Below, in pieces: positions 44,202-53,356 of a DNA stretch of 64,000 nucleotides (positions within the stretch are counted from its first letter, which is position 1; each line of letters starts with the position of its first letter). This stretch comes from Blastocatellia bacterium (GTDB lineage: Bacteria; Acidobacteriota; Blastocatellia; Pyrinomonadales; Pyrinomonadaceae), in NCBI GenBank assembly GCA_016789265.1, contig JAEUQK010000020.1, positions 248,001 through 312,000 of the forward strand, written 5' to 3'. Both the position numbers and the translations under genes were made by a program. Below the pieces are notes generated by a model that saw nothing but the letters and a program-made list of their open reading frames with translations, was not told the origin of the DNA and did no database searches.

Positions 44202-44260
44202 TCTTTTCGAAAACAGTGTTTCGAATACCGAGAGATACGCATGTAACGGCCTTTGAGTTC

Positions 44261-45400
44261 TCAATTGCGGGACGATGGTAAGAGAAGTTTTCTACGTGAT
44301 TGAACTATCAGGCCGGTACGCTTGGAGGTCACGTCGATAGTCCTTTCCTTTGAGCTGTCAGCCAGCGGGATCTTGGGGGTGTATGTCACTACATAAGAGG
44401 CGTCGATCATGCGTGCGACGAGCGCTGTTCGCTCGATCATTTCATCGAGCGACTCCGGGATGATCATCTCGCCGTTCGTATTTTCCGTAAGTGCGCCAAG
44501 CTGTTCTTCAGCCGTCTCCAGGTCGGCTTTTCGTTTCCGCATAGTCTTAATGTACTTGCGGTCGGTGACGATCGTCGGGCCGATCTTTGGAGCGGTCGCA
44601 CGGTCGCGAACACCGGGTGGCAGCTGAGCGACAACCTCGGGCGGCATGGACTGCGGCGGCGGTGTCTTTGAAATACCCTTTGTACGCGGCTCGATTTCCG
44701 TCGATTCCAACTTTGTGTAACTGATGACGTGAACACTGATGTCTGTTCCCAAAAGCCGCCTGAATGCGTCGAATTTGTCGGACGATCGTCCCCAACTGTC
44801 GGTGCCGTCAGTGATCAGGACCAGGTGTTTATTATCAACGCCGCTTTTGGTCATGAAGTCGGTTGCAAGTGTGATCGCATCGACGAACGCCGAACGGCGG
44901 CCGAATTTCGCACAACTTATGCCCTCAAGCACCTGCTTATTGTCATCTGTCCATTCGACGATGATCTCCGGTTTATCAGCGTACTGCATTATAGCGACCG
45001 AATCGCCGGGACGAAGTGCATTAGCCAAGGCCCGGGCCGTCTTTTTTGTCTGATCGAGCGTTTTTACCGCGCGCATCTCGCCGCCAGTGTCCATCACGAT
45101 CAATACATTGGCTGGAATGCGGCGCACGCTGCTCGGTTGGTGAAGGATGTTGTCGTCAGTTATGACCAGATCGGCATCCTTGACGTCTCCAACGAATTTA
45201 CCCGCCTCGTCGAAGGCGAGTACATTTAACTTCACTTCCTCCGTAATGATCTTTACTTCCTCGAGAGTAGGTGTCGGCGTGGGCTTGGCGCGACCGCTCT
45301 GCGCGTTAGCTCCGATGACGAAAATACCTACCGAAGCAAAGAGAAACACCAGGGCCTTAATTGTTCTCGAAATACCGGTCATTTTTGGTGAGATGCTCAA
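44261..45400 (-). CDS. Secreted VWFA-related protein 3 with altered metal site
   Basis: The 379-residue protein has a signal peptide (cleavage near GANAQ, residue ~33) and a Pro/Thr linker (KPTPTPTLEEV). It keeps the acidobacterial VWFA-related plan: a strand-rich segment, then the A domain, with VLITDGTDSWG near residue 195. The metal-ion site at residues ~107-112 reads IVMDTGGEM in place of the usual DxSxS, so two of the metal-binding serines are lost. Other VWFA proteins at 15.2-17.1 kb keep theirs. An insertion rich in Pro follows (~255-275). Function unknown; probably a protein-binding surface module. Confidence 0.85.
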   Translation of the reverse strand: MSISPKMTGISRTIKALVFLFASVGIFVIGANAQSGRAKPTPTPTLEEVKIITEEVKLNVLAFDEAGKFVGDVKDADLVITDDNILHQPSSVRRIPANVLIVMDTGGEMRAVKTLDQTKKTARALANALRPGDSVAIMQYADKPEIIVEWTDDNKQVLEGISCAKFGRRSAFVDAITLATDFMTKSGVDNKHLVLITDGTDSWGRSSDKFDAFRRLLGTDISVHVISYTKLESTEIEPRTKGISKTPPPQSMPPEVVAQLPPGVRDRATAPKIGPTIVTDRKYIKTMRKRKADLETAEEQLGALTENTNGEMIIPESLDEMIERTALVARMIDASYVVTYTPKIPLADSSKERTIDVTSKRTGLIVQSRRKLLLPSSRN

Positions 45401-45427
45401 ATCCCTTGGTTATTTGCTTCCGGCAGA

Positions 45428-46492
45428 TCAGAGTGTCGGATGTTCATCCACGAACTTCAACAGATTCGGCAGGTATTCCCGAAAACTCGGACAGGAAATG
45501 CCGTGCGCCTCGAGTAGTTTTGTCGCAACACTCGTGTCGTATGTCTGCGAGAGGAAAAAATAAGGTACCCCGGAATGCGGCAGTCCCGTGATCGCGGGTG
45601 AAAAGGGCAGCATCAGCGACCATTCCGTTAGACCGGCAGGCGGCGTAACTATACTGCGTTTTCCGCTGAGATCTTCCGCGATCGAATCGAACAGCTCCGA
45701 TGTGGCGAGCGGCTCAGGGTCGGCAAGGGCGATCGTCCAGCCGACGGCCGACTCGTCACCGGAGAGAGCCGCTATCCCATCAACTACGAAGTCAACCGGA
45801 ACAAGATTGAGGCGAACATTCGGGTTGCCGACATTGACGAACCGAAGGAGACTCGGGGCTTTGCGAAGATAATGGATCAAATAGTAGATCCCGTCATACT
45901 TAGCCGTTTCACCTGTTTTCGAGTCACCAACGACTACGGAGGGGCGAAAGATCGAGACCGGCAGGTATTCTTTTAGTTCCTCCACCTCGATCTCGGCGAG
46001 ATATTTTGTCTCTTCGTAGTAATTTCGAAAACCAGCCGAATGTTCCAGATCACTTTCGAGAATTCTTCCCTCGCGTTTGCCGGCGACATAGCACGTAGAA
46101 ATGTAGTTGTAACGTTTTAGAGCCGGCAAGGATCGGACAAATTCATTTACATTCTTTGTGCCTTCTACGTTGACCTTAAATGCGATGTCTTTGGGTACAG
46201 CAAGGTCATACACGGCTGCGAGATGAAAAACCATAGTAACGGTATTTCGGATCTCAGCTAGATCGCCGCTCTCTATACCCAGATTGGGCTTGGTGATGTC
46301 ACCCTCGACGATCGAGAAATTTTCGATCGGTACGCCGGCTTTCGCAGAAATACTTTCTACCGCGGTTCTTGCCTTTTCGACAAACGTAGATTGAACCAGC
46401 AGATAAAAGCTGGTGTCGTTTCGAGCAAGCCGCTCAACCAGTCGTTCCGCGATAAATCCCGGGAAACCTGTTAAAAAGATCGACTCATTCAT
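45428..46492 (-). CDS. Extended SDR / thioester-reductase-like oxidoreductase
   Basis: From ATG 46492 the protein has 354 residues. It has the NAD(P)-binding glycine motif FLTGFPGFIAERLVERL at residues 4-20, the Asp-containing EGDITKPN near residue 64, FHLAAVYDL near 90 and the catalytic YxxxK (YYEETKYLAE) near 161. The overall order matches the male-sterility/thioester-reductase branch of the extended short-chain dehydrogenases, which reduce carrier-bound or CoA-bound acyl groups. No carrier or synthetase gene is adjacent. Substrate unknown. Confidence 0.85.
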   Translation of the reverse strand: MNESIFLTGFPGFIAERLVERLARNDTSFYLLVQSTFVEKARTAVESISAKAGVPIENFSIVEGDITKPNLGIESGDLAEIRNTVTMVFHLAAVYDLAVPKDIAFKVNVEGTKNVNEFVRSLPALKRYNYISTCYVAGKREGRILESDLEHSAGFRNYYEETKYLAEIEVEELKEYLPVSIFRPSVVVGDSKTGETAKYDGIYYLIHYLRKAPSLLRFVNVGNPNVRLNLVPVDFVVDGIAALSGDESAVGWTIALADPEPLATSELFDSIAEDLSGKRSIVTPPAGLTEWSLMLPFSPAITGLPHSGVPYFFLSQTYDTSVATKLLEAHGISCPSFREYLPNLLKFVDEHPTL

Positions 46493-46534
46493 GTCTTTCA
46501 GCCAGGTTCCCACAATGGCTTACGCTCGATGGCC

Positions 46535-46564
46535 TGTGGAAAACCTTTTTACACATGTGGAAAA
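46535..46564. promoter_or_regulatory. Cluster of DnaA-box-like sequences
   Basis: TGTGGAAAA occurs at 46535-46543 and 46556-46564, exactly 21 bases apart; its complement TTTTCCACA is the DnaA-box form used by cyanobacteria. Between them TTTTACACA (46547-46555) is a further near match. They lie between the divergent SDR gene and a small gene, with no replication gene in view, so DnaA-linked control of a promoter is possible but unproved. Confidence 0.4.
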
Positions 46565-46591
46565 CCTATGCTACATTTCGGTTATAGCAAT

Positions 46592-46804
46592 ATGTCTGAA
46601 GCAGTACGAGATAGAGAGCCGTCAACTGGCGAAACGCATGCCAGCGAGCTTATCGAGCCACGTTGGTCGGTTATCTCGTTCGAACAACTTGAAGCCTCAG
46701 GACTACCCTATTACGAAGCGGTAACCGTCCTTGAAACGCTTGACCAAAAAGGAGTTGCCGGCCTCTGCATCATCGCGGACGAAGCCGCCAACCGCCAATC
46801 CTAA
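46592..46804 (+). CDS. Small protein of unknown function
   Basis: From ATG 46592 the protein has 70 residues. It is acidic, without signal peptide or membrane segment, and ends with a short basic tail. An extended frame starting at 46529 passes through the DnaA-box-like cluster and is less likely. No family is recognised; LEASGLPYYEAVTVLETLDQKG could be a helical pair. Its TAA stop overlaps the TAG of the convergent oxidoreductase gene (shared CTAA), which supports it as a real gene. Confidence 0.5.
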   Translation: MSEAVRDREPSTGETHASELIEPRWSVISFEQLEASGLPYYEAVTVLETLDQKGVAGLCIIADEAANRQS

Positions 46805-47784
46805 AGCTCCAATACGACCTTTCCAAAACTCTCATTTGATTCTCGATAGTCGTGAGCGGCGGCGATCTCCGCCAATTTGAATACCCTATCAACATTTGGC
46901 CGCAACGTTCCGTTTTCAAATAATGGCAAGGCAAACTCGGCAAATGCACGCGTTGCTTCAGCTTTCTCCCCGGTGCTGCGCCCACGGAGTACTGTACCTA
47001 TGATCTTGAGCCGCTTATATAGTGCCACTCCGAGATCGAACTCCGCCTTTCGACCGCCGGTCAATCCGACCAGGATCAATCTTCCGCTGCGGGAAAGGCT
47101 GGAAAGATTTTCGGCGAAATAACTTGCCCCTACAAGGTCAAGTATCACATCGACGCCTGCACCGTTCGTGATCTCCATCACTGCATTCGCGAATTTGCCA
47201 TCTGGGGAAGCGATCGCGTGTTCAAGTCCAAACTCGCGGCAGCGATCCAATTTTGCTGATGTGCGTGATGTGCCGATCACGGTTGCGCCGGCGGCGTTTG
47301 CCAGTTGTGCCGCCGCTAGGCCAACACCTGAACCTGCGGCGTGAATAAGGATCGTTTCGCCGGACTGAATGCCGCATTGCGTAAAAACCGCGTCGTGGGC
47401 CGTGATAAACGCTTCAGGGATAGCGGATGCCTCAGTGAAAGTCAGCTCGTTTGGAATTCGAATGAGAGTTAATGCGTTTGTAAGAATGTACTCGGCTTGG
47501 GCTTCGCCGGCAGTGATCCCCATTACGCGGTCACCTATCTTTAGCTCGGCATCGCCTTCGCCAAGATCAGCGATCTCACCGGCGAATTCCAATCCGGGGA
47601 TCTGCGACGAAAAACCGGGCGGCGCCGGATAAAGACCTTTCCGCTGCAGCAGGTCTGCTCGATTCAATCCAGCAGCCCGGACCCGGACGAGAGCCTGTCC
47701 TCCAACGGGTTTCGGCGGGTTGGGGACCTCACGTATCTCGAGACCCGCGACACCGCCGAATTCTTTGATAAAGACCGCTTTCAT
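46801..47784 (-). CDS. Zinc-independent quinone oxidoreductase (MDR family)
   Basis: The 327-residue protein matches the zeta-crystallin/PIG3 branch of medium-chain dehydrogenases. Evidence is RVRAAGLNRADLLQRKGLYPAPPG near residue 32, GLEFAGEIADLG near 64, the NADPH loop HAAGSGVGLAAAQLANAAG near 147, and ILDLVGASYFAENL near 211. Zinc-binding cysteines are absent. It reduces quinones or enones with NADPH in the cytoplasm. It follows the efflux operon on the same strand by 87 bases and could be co-transcribed; that would suit a detoxification role, but it may be independent. Confidence 0.9.
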   Translation of the reverse strand: MKAVFIKEFGGVAGLEIREVPNPPKPVGGQALVRVRAAGLNRADLLQRKGLYPAPPGFSSQIPGLEFAGEIADLGEGDAELKIGDRVMGITAGEAQAEYILTNALTLIRIPNELTFTEASAIPEAFITAHDAVFTQCGIQSGETILIHAAGSGVGLAAAQLANAAGATVIGTSRTSAKLDRCREFGLEHAIASPDGKFANAVMEITNGAGVDVILDLVGASYFAENLSSLSRSGRLILVGLTGGRKAEFDLGVALYKRLKIIGTVLRGRSTGEKAEATRAFAEFALPLFENGTLRPNVDRVFKLAEIAAAHDYRESNESFGKVVLEL

Positions 47785-47871
47785 AGGATCGCTGAGCCAT
47801 TCATCCGCCCTAATTATTTTTTCACTTAGAACAAGTGGAGCGAGAATGCGAACGAGCGTGTACGCGTTCCA

Positions 47872-49611
47872 TTATTTTCTCAGCCGGGCCTCGACGTTGT
47901 TCGCCTTTAGTGAATTTCCCGTCGCACGCTGCAGATCGGCGATGGCCTTGTTTAATTCGGTCTGCGCTCTCAGTTCCGCACTCCGAGCAGATGTTAAAGC
48001 CGTTTGGCGTTCGAGGACCTTATAAATGTCCGATTGTCCGGCATCGAGCTTACGCTGTTCACTATCGTATTGCTTGACCGAATTCTCACGCGCGATCGCT
48101 GCGGCGCGAAGCTTCGCCTCGGCCGTCCGCACTGCCTGGATCGAATTGCGAACGTCAACCTGAATGTTCTGTTCGAGCTGGGCCCGCTGCGTCTCTATTT
48201 TCTCGCCCTCGACCAGCGATTTACCATATTGTGCGCCTGCGGTCTTGTCGCCGAAAAGAGGCAGATTGACCGTCAACCCCACTCTATAAGTCGGATAACG
48301 ATTGTTGAAAACGCCGGTGTACGCATTGCCCGTTAACAATGCCAAATTTGCGCGTTGCTGCTGGCAAGCCGGCGAAGTCGGGTCTTGTTCGCAGGCAAGC
48401 GGAAACGGCGTTCGGAAATTCGGATTCTGATCGCCGCCGATTCCTGCCGAAGTGTAACTGGCAACCAGATCGATCTGCGGCTTCTTAAGGTCTCCGTAGA
48501 ACTTTCGATCGATCGCATTAATGTCACGCTGAACCTGATTTAGTTCGAGCTCGGGTCGATTAGCGATGGCCAGATCAAGCGCTTCTTTGAGGGTTGTGTC
48601 GGGCGGCGTCAGATCTACCGGGTCGGTCGGAGTAAGAGACTCTGACCAGACCTTTGCGTTCTTGTTGGGCGAGATCAAATTCTTGAGGGCATTCTCGGCC
48701 TGGTTGACGACATTCAGGGCTTCGTAAACTGCCTGTTCGAAATTAGCGACCTGAGTCTCAGCCGCGACAATGTCGATCGGTGCGAGCTGTCCTTCTGAAA
48801 CGAGACGTTTATTGTGCTCGTACTGGTCCTTTGCGTCCTTTACACCATCGCGCTGAACCTGTAGATTTCTCAGTGCAAACGCCAGATCCCAATAGGCTCG
48901 TTGAACGGTCGCGATCGTCTCGATCGTGCGTTGGCGAAACTGCACGTCTGTAAGCGAAAGATTACGTTTTGCGATCTCTATCGTGCGTCTATTTTGATCG
49001 AACCTGCGGCCCCTAAAAAGCGGCTGGGTCAGCGAAAATCCGATGCTGGCGTTCTCCTGAGGGCTAAGGATAGAGATCGGGTTTGTTGACGTTTGGCGCT
49101 GATTGTTCACGTCCGCGCGCAGCACCGTACCAAAACTCGGGATAAAACCTGTCACGCCCACATTGCCTACAAAAGAACCAAGAGTCGTCTCCTGATTTGA
49201 GCTAAAGATACTTACGTTCGGCGTGGTCGATCGTTCGTAATAAGTTTGTCCGGTAAGCCGCGGCTGATAGAAACCGCGGGCCGCCCGAAGGTCAAACTCG
49301 GCTATCTTCACATTCTTTCGAGTGACCTCAATGTCGTTGTTGTTCTCGAGAGCCATTGCGATCGCATCATTCAGTGTCAACGAACGCTGATCCATCATGT
49401 CGACACCGACGCGGCCAAGATCGGGCAAGCTGCGATCATCCGAACGATAATTAGGCGCGATCGGCGGAACACCCTCTAGCTTCTCAGGCGCAACGTTCTG
49501 TTTGTCGACCACGACGGGCGTTGCGGTCGGCGTTGGCGTCGGATCTTGTGCCGTGACCGTTCCCCCGATCAGAATGAAGGCTGCAATAAAAATAAATAAT
49601 TGCCGTTTCAT
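47872..49611 (-). CDS. TolC-family outer-membrane efflux protein
   Basis: The ATG at 49611 gives 579 residues with a signal peptide ending VTAQ and a Pro/Thr-rich linker. The OEP domain repeats can be seen: SLTLNDAIAMALENNNDIEVTRKN near residue 70-95 and TTLKEALDLAIANRPELELNQVQRD near 350, which are the matching halves of the TolC barrel. An unusual stretch with CEQDPTSPACQQQ near 405 could form one disulfide in an external loop. It forms the outer-membrane exit duct of the RND pump encoded just upstream in the same direction. Confidence 0.92.
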   Translation of the reverse strand: MKRQLFIFIAAFILIGGTVTAQDPTPTPTATPVVVDKQNVAPEKLEGVPPIAPNYRSDDRSLPDLGRVGVDMMDQRSLTLNDAIAMALENNNDIEVTRKNVKIAEFDLRAARGFYQPRLTGQTYYERSTTPNVSIFSSNQETTLGSFVGNVGVTGFIPSFGTVLRADVNNQRQTSTNPISILSPQENASIGFSLTQPLFRGRRFDQNRRTIEIAKRNLSLTDVQFRQRTIETIATVQRAYWDLAFALRNLQVQRDGVKDAKDQYEHNKRLVSEGQLAPIDIVAAETQVANFEQAVYEALNVVNQAENALKNLISPNKNAKVWSESLTPTDPVDLTPPDTTLKEALDLAIANRPELELNQVQRDINAIDRKFYGDLKKPQIDLVASYTSAGIGGDQNPNFRTPFPLACEQDPTSPACQQQRANLALLTGNAYTGVFNNRYPTYRVGLTVNLPLFGDKTAGAQYGKSLVEGEKIETQRAQLEQNIQVDVRNSIQAVRTAEAKLRAAAIARENSVKQYDSEQRKLDAGQSDIYKVLERQTALTSARSAELRAQTELNKAIADLQRATGNSLKANNVEARLRK

Positions 49612-49697
49612 AAATCTTGTCCTACGGACTGCGTACAAATATATCGGTCAAGAGCATCGATCATGTTACCGATGCCGCGATCGTTCATTAACGACGT

Positions 49698-52600
49698 CTA
49701 ACTCTTGCTAAAAAGGGAAGCCGTCGCCGTCGCGAACCTGCGGCGAATCCCACCGAAAAGCCAATCCGAAAACCTCGTAACATATTGGAACAGCCGCATC
49801 TCGCTCAGATCGTCAAAGATCGAATAAAAGACGGGTACGGCCAACAGCGTCAGCAGCAAACACAGGGTCTGTCCGCCGACGACGAGTACGCCGATCGACC
49901 GGTTGGTTCCCGAACCCGCACCGCTGGAAATGACAAGCGGTATCATACCGGCGACCAACGCGATGGTGGTCATCAGGATCGGGCGAAGTCGGTCTCGGTT
50001 TGCCTGAATGATCGCGTCATAGCGGCTCATTCCCTGCGAACGTAAAGTGTTCGTGTGGTCGATCTGCAAGATCGCGTTTTTCTTAACAACGCCGAACAGC
50101 AGTAGCAATCCGAGGCCGGAGAAGATATTCACGGTCTGGCCCGCGATCAGCAAACTCAAAATACCGAAAGGTACGGAAAGCGGTAGTGTCAGCAAGATCG
50201 TGACCGGGTGAATGAACGATTCGAACTGTGCCGCGAGAACGATGTACATGAACACGAACGAAAGAGCGAACGCAAGCAGGAAGTAGAATCCAGCCTTGCC
50301 CATTTCTTTTGACTGCCCAATGTAACCCGTGCGGTAGCCGGTCGGAAGCTGAAGCTCACCCACGATCTTGTTGATCTCTGACGTGATACTGGCCGCTGAA
50401 CCGCCCGGTCTCGTGTTTGCCAGAAGTGTGACCTGCCGTTGCCTGTTAGTTCGTTCTATCGAGCTTGGTCCGGTGCCTTCTGAGACCTTCACCAAGCGGT
50501 CGAGCGAAACCCAACCGAGTTTTGTCGAAGGAACGATCATACGGCCCAAACCTTCGACATCGGTCCTATAGTTATTGATCGCACGAACGTGTACTTCGTA
50601 TTGTTCGGAACCTTCGTTAAAGGTCGTCGCTTCCTGGCCGGCGACCAGCGTGTTCAACGCTTGTGAGACGTCGCCCACCCGAACGCCCAAGTCCGCGGCA
50701 GTTGCTCGATCGACCTCAAGGCGAACCTCCGGTTTGCCGGAGATCAAGGTCGAGTCTACGTCCACTGCATCAGGGATCGACTTCATCCTTTCGAGGATCT
50801 TGCCCGAATATTCTTCGAGCTTTTTGAGATCGGGACCCGCGATCAAAAACTGAACGTTCGCATTGCGGAAACCGCCGCCGGAGAATGCCTGAACTATCTG
50901 AACACCCGTTCTAAGATCAGGATAGTCCTTCAGCAGATCGCGAGTCGCGGACATCAGCTGTTCTTGTGACCTGTCCCGTTCCGAAATGGCAGCTAGCTTT
51001 ACATATATGGTGCCGCTGTTTACCACCTGTGCCTGCCCGCCGCCTATCGTTACAAGAGTGTCGGTGACGCCCGGCATTTTGCGGATCTGAGATGCTATAC
51101 GCTCCATTGCCTGGGCCGAAGCGCCGAGGCTAGAGCCCTCAGGAGCACGCACCGAAACCTCGAACTGCGACTGATCATCGACCGGCAAGAAATTCTTTCC
51201 GACGAACATGAACAAGGGAATGATAGCCAGAAAAACGAGAACGCAAACCGTCACGATAACCCAGCGATGTGCCATCGAAAACCGGAGCAAGATCGTATAA
51301 AGACCATCCAGATGCCGGAACCACCCGGCCTGTTTCGAATCGTCGACATGCGTATGATCGGGATTGATCACCCTCTCTTTTTCATCGTGTTTGATCTCGT
51401 GCAATTGATCGTCTGTATCCGAGTGCTTTCGCTTTATGAGCCGAGCCGCGAGCATCGGTGTCAGGGTAAATGAAACGATCAGAGAAACGCCTACGGCGAA
51501 AGCCGCGGTCAAACCGAAGCTCGACATAAAGCGCCCGATAATACCTTGCATGAATCCGATAGGGAGAAACACAGCCATCAGCGAAAGGGTTGTGGCGAGT
51601 ACCGCCAGCCCGATCTCTCGGGTTCCCTCGATTGCAGCCTGAAACGGCTCCATCCCCTTTTCCTCTACAAATCTGAATATGTTCTCGAGGACAACGATGG
51701 CATCATCGATCACGATACCGACCATTAGCGTCAACGAAAGCATCGTGATCGAGTTAAGCGTGTAGCCCATTGCATACATAAGCCCGAACGTCGAGATGAT
51801 CGACGTCGGGATCGCGAGGGCCGCAATGAATGTCGAGCGGAAACTCCAAAGGAAGAGGAAAACGACGATAGCTGCCAAAATCGCGCCCACGACGAGGTGT
51901 TCTTCGATAGCCGTGAGTGAGTTTTCGATAAATATCGAGTTGTCGCCGATGATACGCATCGAGTAGTTTGGCGGTAGCGTCGATTCGATCTCTTTGAGAC
52001 GTGCCTTGATCTCATGTGCAACAGCAACGGTGTTCTGGCCGGACTGTTTAGACACGATCAGCGTTACGGCCGGCTGGCCATTTAAACGCGCTTCAGAACG
52101 TATTTCTTCCGCACCGTCTTCGGTGAAGCCAATGTCCTTGACCTTTACCTGGTAGTCGCCGCGCATCGCGACGACAATGTTGTCGAACTCTTCAGGTTTC
52201 TGGATCTTGCCCATCGTCCTGACGCTTGTTTCCTTTTGTCCTTCATCGAGACGTCCGCTCGGAAACTCTATGTTTTGTATCCTGAGTGCGTTTGATACTT
52301 CGGCAGGTGTAACGTTGTAAGACCGCATCTTATCCGGATCGACCCAGACGTTGATCTGACGTTCCTGACCGCCGATCATCGTGATCTGGCCAACGCCATT
52401 TACGGATTCGATCCGTTCCTTGATCTTGTTCTTTGCCGTTTCCGTTACTTCTCTCAGCGAGGTCGGCGCGGAGACCGTAATACGCAGCACGGGTGCAGCA
52501 TCAGTATCGAGTTTCTGTACCGTAGGCTGCTCGGCAGTGTCGGGAAGGTTTGGTATGACGGTCTGCACACGGTTCTCGACTTCCTGAGCCGCAACGTTTA

Positions 52601-52904
52601 CGTCTTTCTCGAGAACGAACTGGACGAAGACCTGCGAAACGCCTTCGACAGAACTTGAACGAAGTTCGTCAATGCCGCTGATCGTATTGACAGCTTCCTC
52701 GACCTTTTCGGTGATCTCCGTCTCGACCTCTGCCGGCGAGGCTCCGGGGTTAATGACCGTAATGGTAATGGTCGGAAAGTCGATCTTTGGAAACAGGTCG
52801 AGGCCGAGGCGGAAAAATGAGAAGATTCCCACCACCACGAGTGAAAGGACCAACATCGTGGCAAAAACCGGACGCTTTACACAAACTTCTGCTAACCACT
52901 GCAT
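49698..52904 (-). CDS. RND multidrug/efflux pump, AcrB (HAE1) type
   Basis: The 1068-residue protein has the RND layout: an initial membrane helix (VFATMLVLSLVVVGIFSFFRLG), two large periplasmic loops and twelve membrane helices. Recognisable stretches are LFPKIDFPTITIT near residue 36, the helix-4 charged residues within LMVGIVIDDAIVVLENIFR near 396 (Asp pair for proton relay), and FGVVKKNAILQIDHTNTLR near 955. It moves substrates from the inner membrane or periplasm into a TolC duct using the proton gradient. Drug or lipid substrate cannot be told. It belongs to a TetR-controlled operon with adaptor and TolC genes. Confidence 0.95.
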   Translation of the reverse strand: MQWLAEVCVKRPVFATMLVLSLVVVGIFSFFRLGLDLFPKIDFPTITITVINPGASPAEVETEITEKVEEAVNTISGIDELRSSSVEGVSQVFVQFVLEKDVNVAAQEVENRVQTVIPNLPDTAEQPTVQKLDTDAAPVLRITVSAPTSLREVTETAKNKIKERIESVNGVGQITMIGGQERQINVWVDPDKMRSYNVTPAEVSNALRIQNIEFPSGRLDEGQKETSVRTMGKIQKPEEFDNIVVAMRGDYQVKVKDIGFTEDGAEEIRSEARLNGQPAVTLIVSKQSGQNTVAVAHEIKARLKEIESTLPPNYSMRIIGDNSIFIENSLTAIEEHLVVGAILAAIVVFLFLWSFRSTFIAALAIPTSIISTFGLMYAMGYTLNSITMLSLTLMVGIVIDDAIVVLENIFRFVEEKGMEPFQAAIEGTREIGLAVLATTLSLMAVFLPIGFMQGIIGRFMSSFGLTAAFAVGVSLIVSFTLTPMLAARLIKRKHSDTDDQLHEIKHDEKERVINPDHTHVDDSKQAGWFRHLDGLYTILLRFSMAHRWVIVTVCVLVFLAIIPLFMFVGKNFLPVDDQSQFEVSVRAPEGSSLGASAQAMERIASQIRKMPGVTDTLVTIGGGQAQVVNSGTIYVKLAAISERDRSQEQLMSATRDLLKDYPDLRTGVQIVQAFSGGGFRNANVQFLIAGPDLKKLEEYSGKILERMKSIPDAVDVDSTLISGKPEVRLEVDRATAADLGVRVGDVSQALNTLVAGQEATTFNEGSEQYEVHVRAINNYRTDVEGLGRMIVPSTKLGWVSLDRLVKVSEGTGPSSIERTNRQRQVTLLANTRPGGSAASITSEINKIVGELQLPTGYRTGYIGQSKEMGKAGFYFLLAFALSFVFMYIVLAAQFESFIHPVTILLTLPLSVPFGILSLLIAGQTVNIFSGLGLLLLFGVVKKNAILQIDHTNTLRSQGMSRYDAIIQANRDRLRPILMTTIALVAGMIPLVISSGAGSGTNRSIGVLVVGGQTLCLLLTLLAVPVFYSIFDDLSEMRLFQYVTRFSDWLFGGIRRRFATATASLFSKS

Positions 52905-52921
52905 AGATCAAAACCTCTGAG

Positions 52922-53356
52922 TCAATTACCCTCTGCTTTCTTCTTTAACGCCGCATTCATCTCGTTGAATCCGCGCGTAGTGTTCCTTTCGAGCATTGGC
53001 CAAAGGATCGGCACCAATATCCCCGAGAACTCTTCGCGATGGACGAACTTCGTTTTTCCGCCGCCCTGATCTTCGAGCATGAATTCATGTTGGCCGTCAA
53101 ATAGCCCGGCGAACAAAAGTTTTCCTTTCCAGGCAAACTTCTTTGCTTGATCCGCAGCGATCACCTTTGGCATCATCGTCATTCCCATGCCGCCCTCAGG
53201 TTCGATCCTGACGCTTAGGCCGGCCCCTACCTTCGCCTCGCCTGAGATGGACCTGACAAACGGGTTCCACTCGGGAAAGCGTTCAAAGTCCATCAGGATA
53301 TTCCAGATATCCTCGGCCGTTGCCCGGATATCGATCTCCGTCCTCAATTCGCGCAT
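52922..53356 (-). CDS. SRPBCC (START-like) small-molecule-binding protein in the efflux operon
   Basis: The 144-residue protein has the SRPBCC/polyketide-cyclase-like fold. Visible are the N-terminal strand LRTEIDIRATAEDIWNILMD, then FPEWNPFVRSISG near residue 28 and the C-terminal helix TRGFNEMNAALKKK. These proteins enclose a hydrophobic cavity for lipids or aromatic ligands. It has no signal peptide. It overlaps the adaptor start region by one base (TAATG) and ends 18 bases before the RND pump gene, so it is embedded in the efflux operon. A role in binding the exported or sensed compound is inferred only from position. Confidence 0.85.
   Translation of the reverse strand: MRELRTEIDIRATAEDIWNILMDFERFPEWNPFVRSISGEAKVGAGLSVRIEPEGGMGMTMMPKVIAADQAKKFAWKGKLLFAGLFDGQHEFMLEDQGGGKTKFVHREEFSGILVPILWPMLERNTTRGFNEMNAALKKKAEGN

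Noticed and set aside
44242-44248. Third TGTAAC site on the plus strand
   Set aside because: It reads TGTAACG, not TGTAACC, and no CGTC lies 16 bases downstream.
46529-46570. Replication origin suggested by DnaA-box-like repeats
   Set aside because: No dnaA, dnaN, gyrB, rpmH or parAB genes and no AT-rich unwinding region are nearby.
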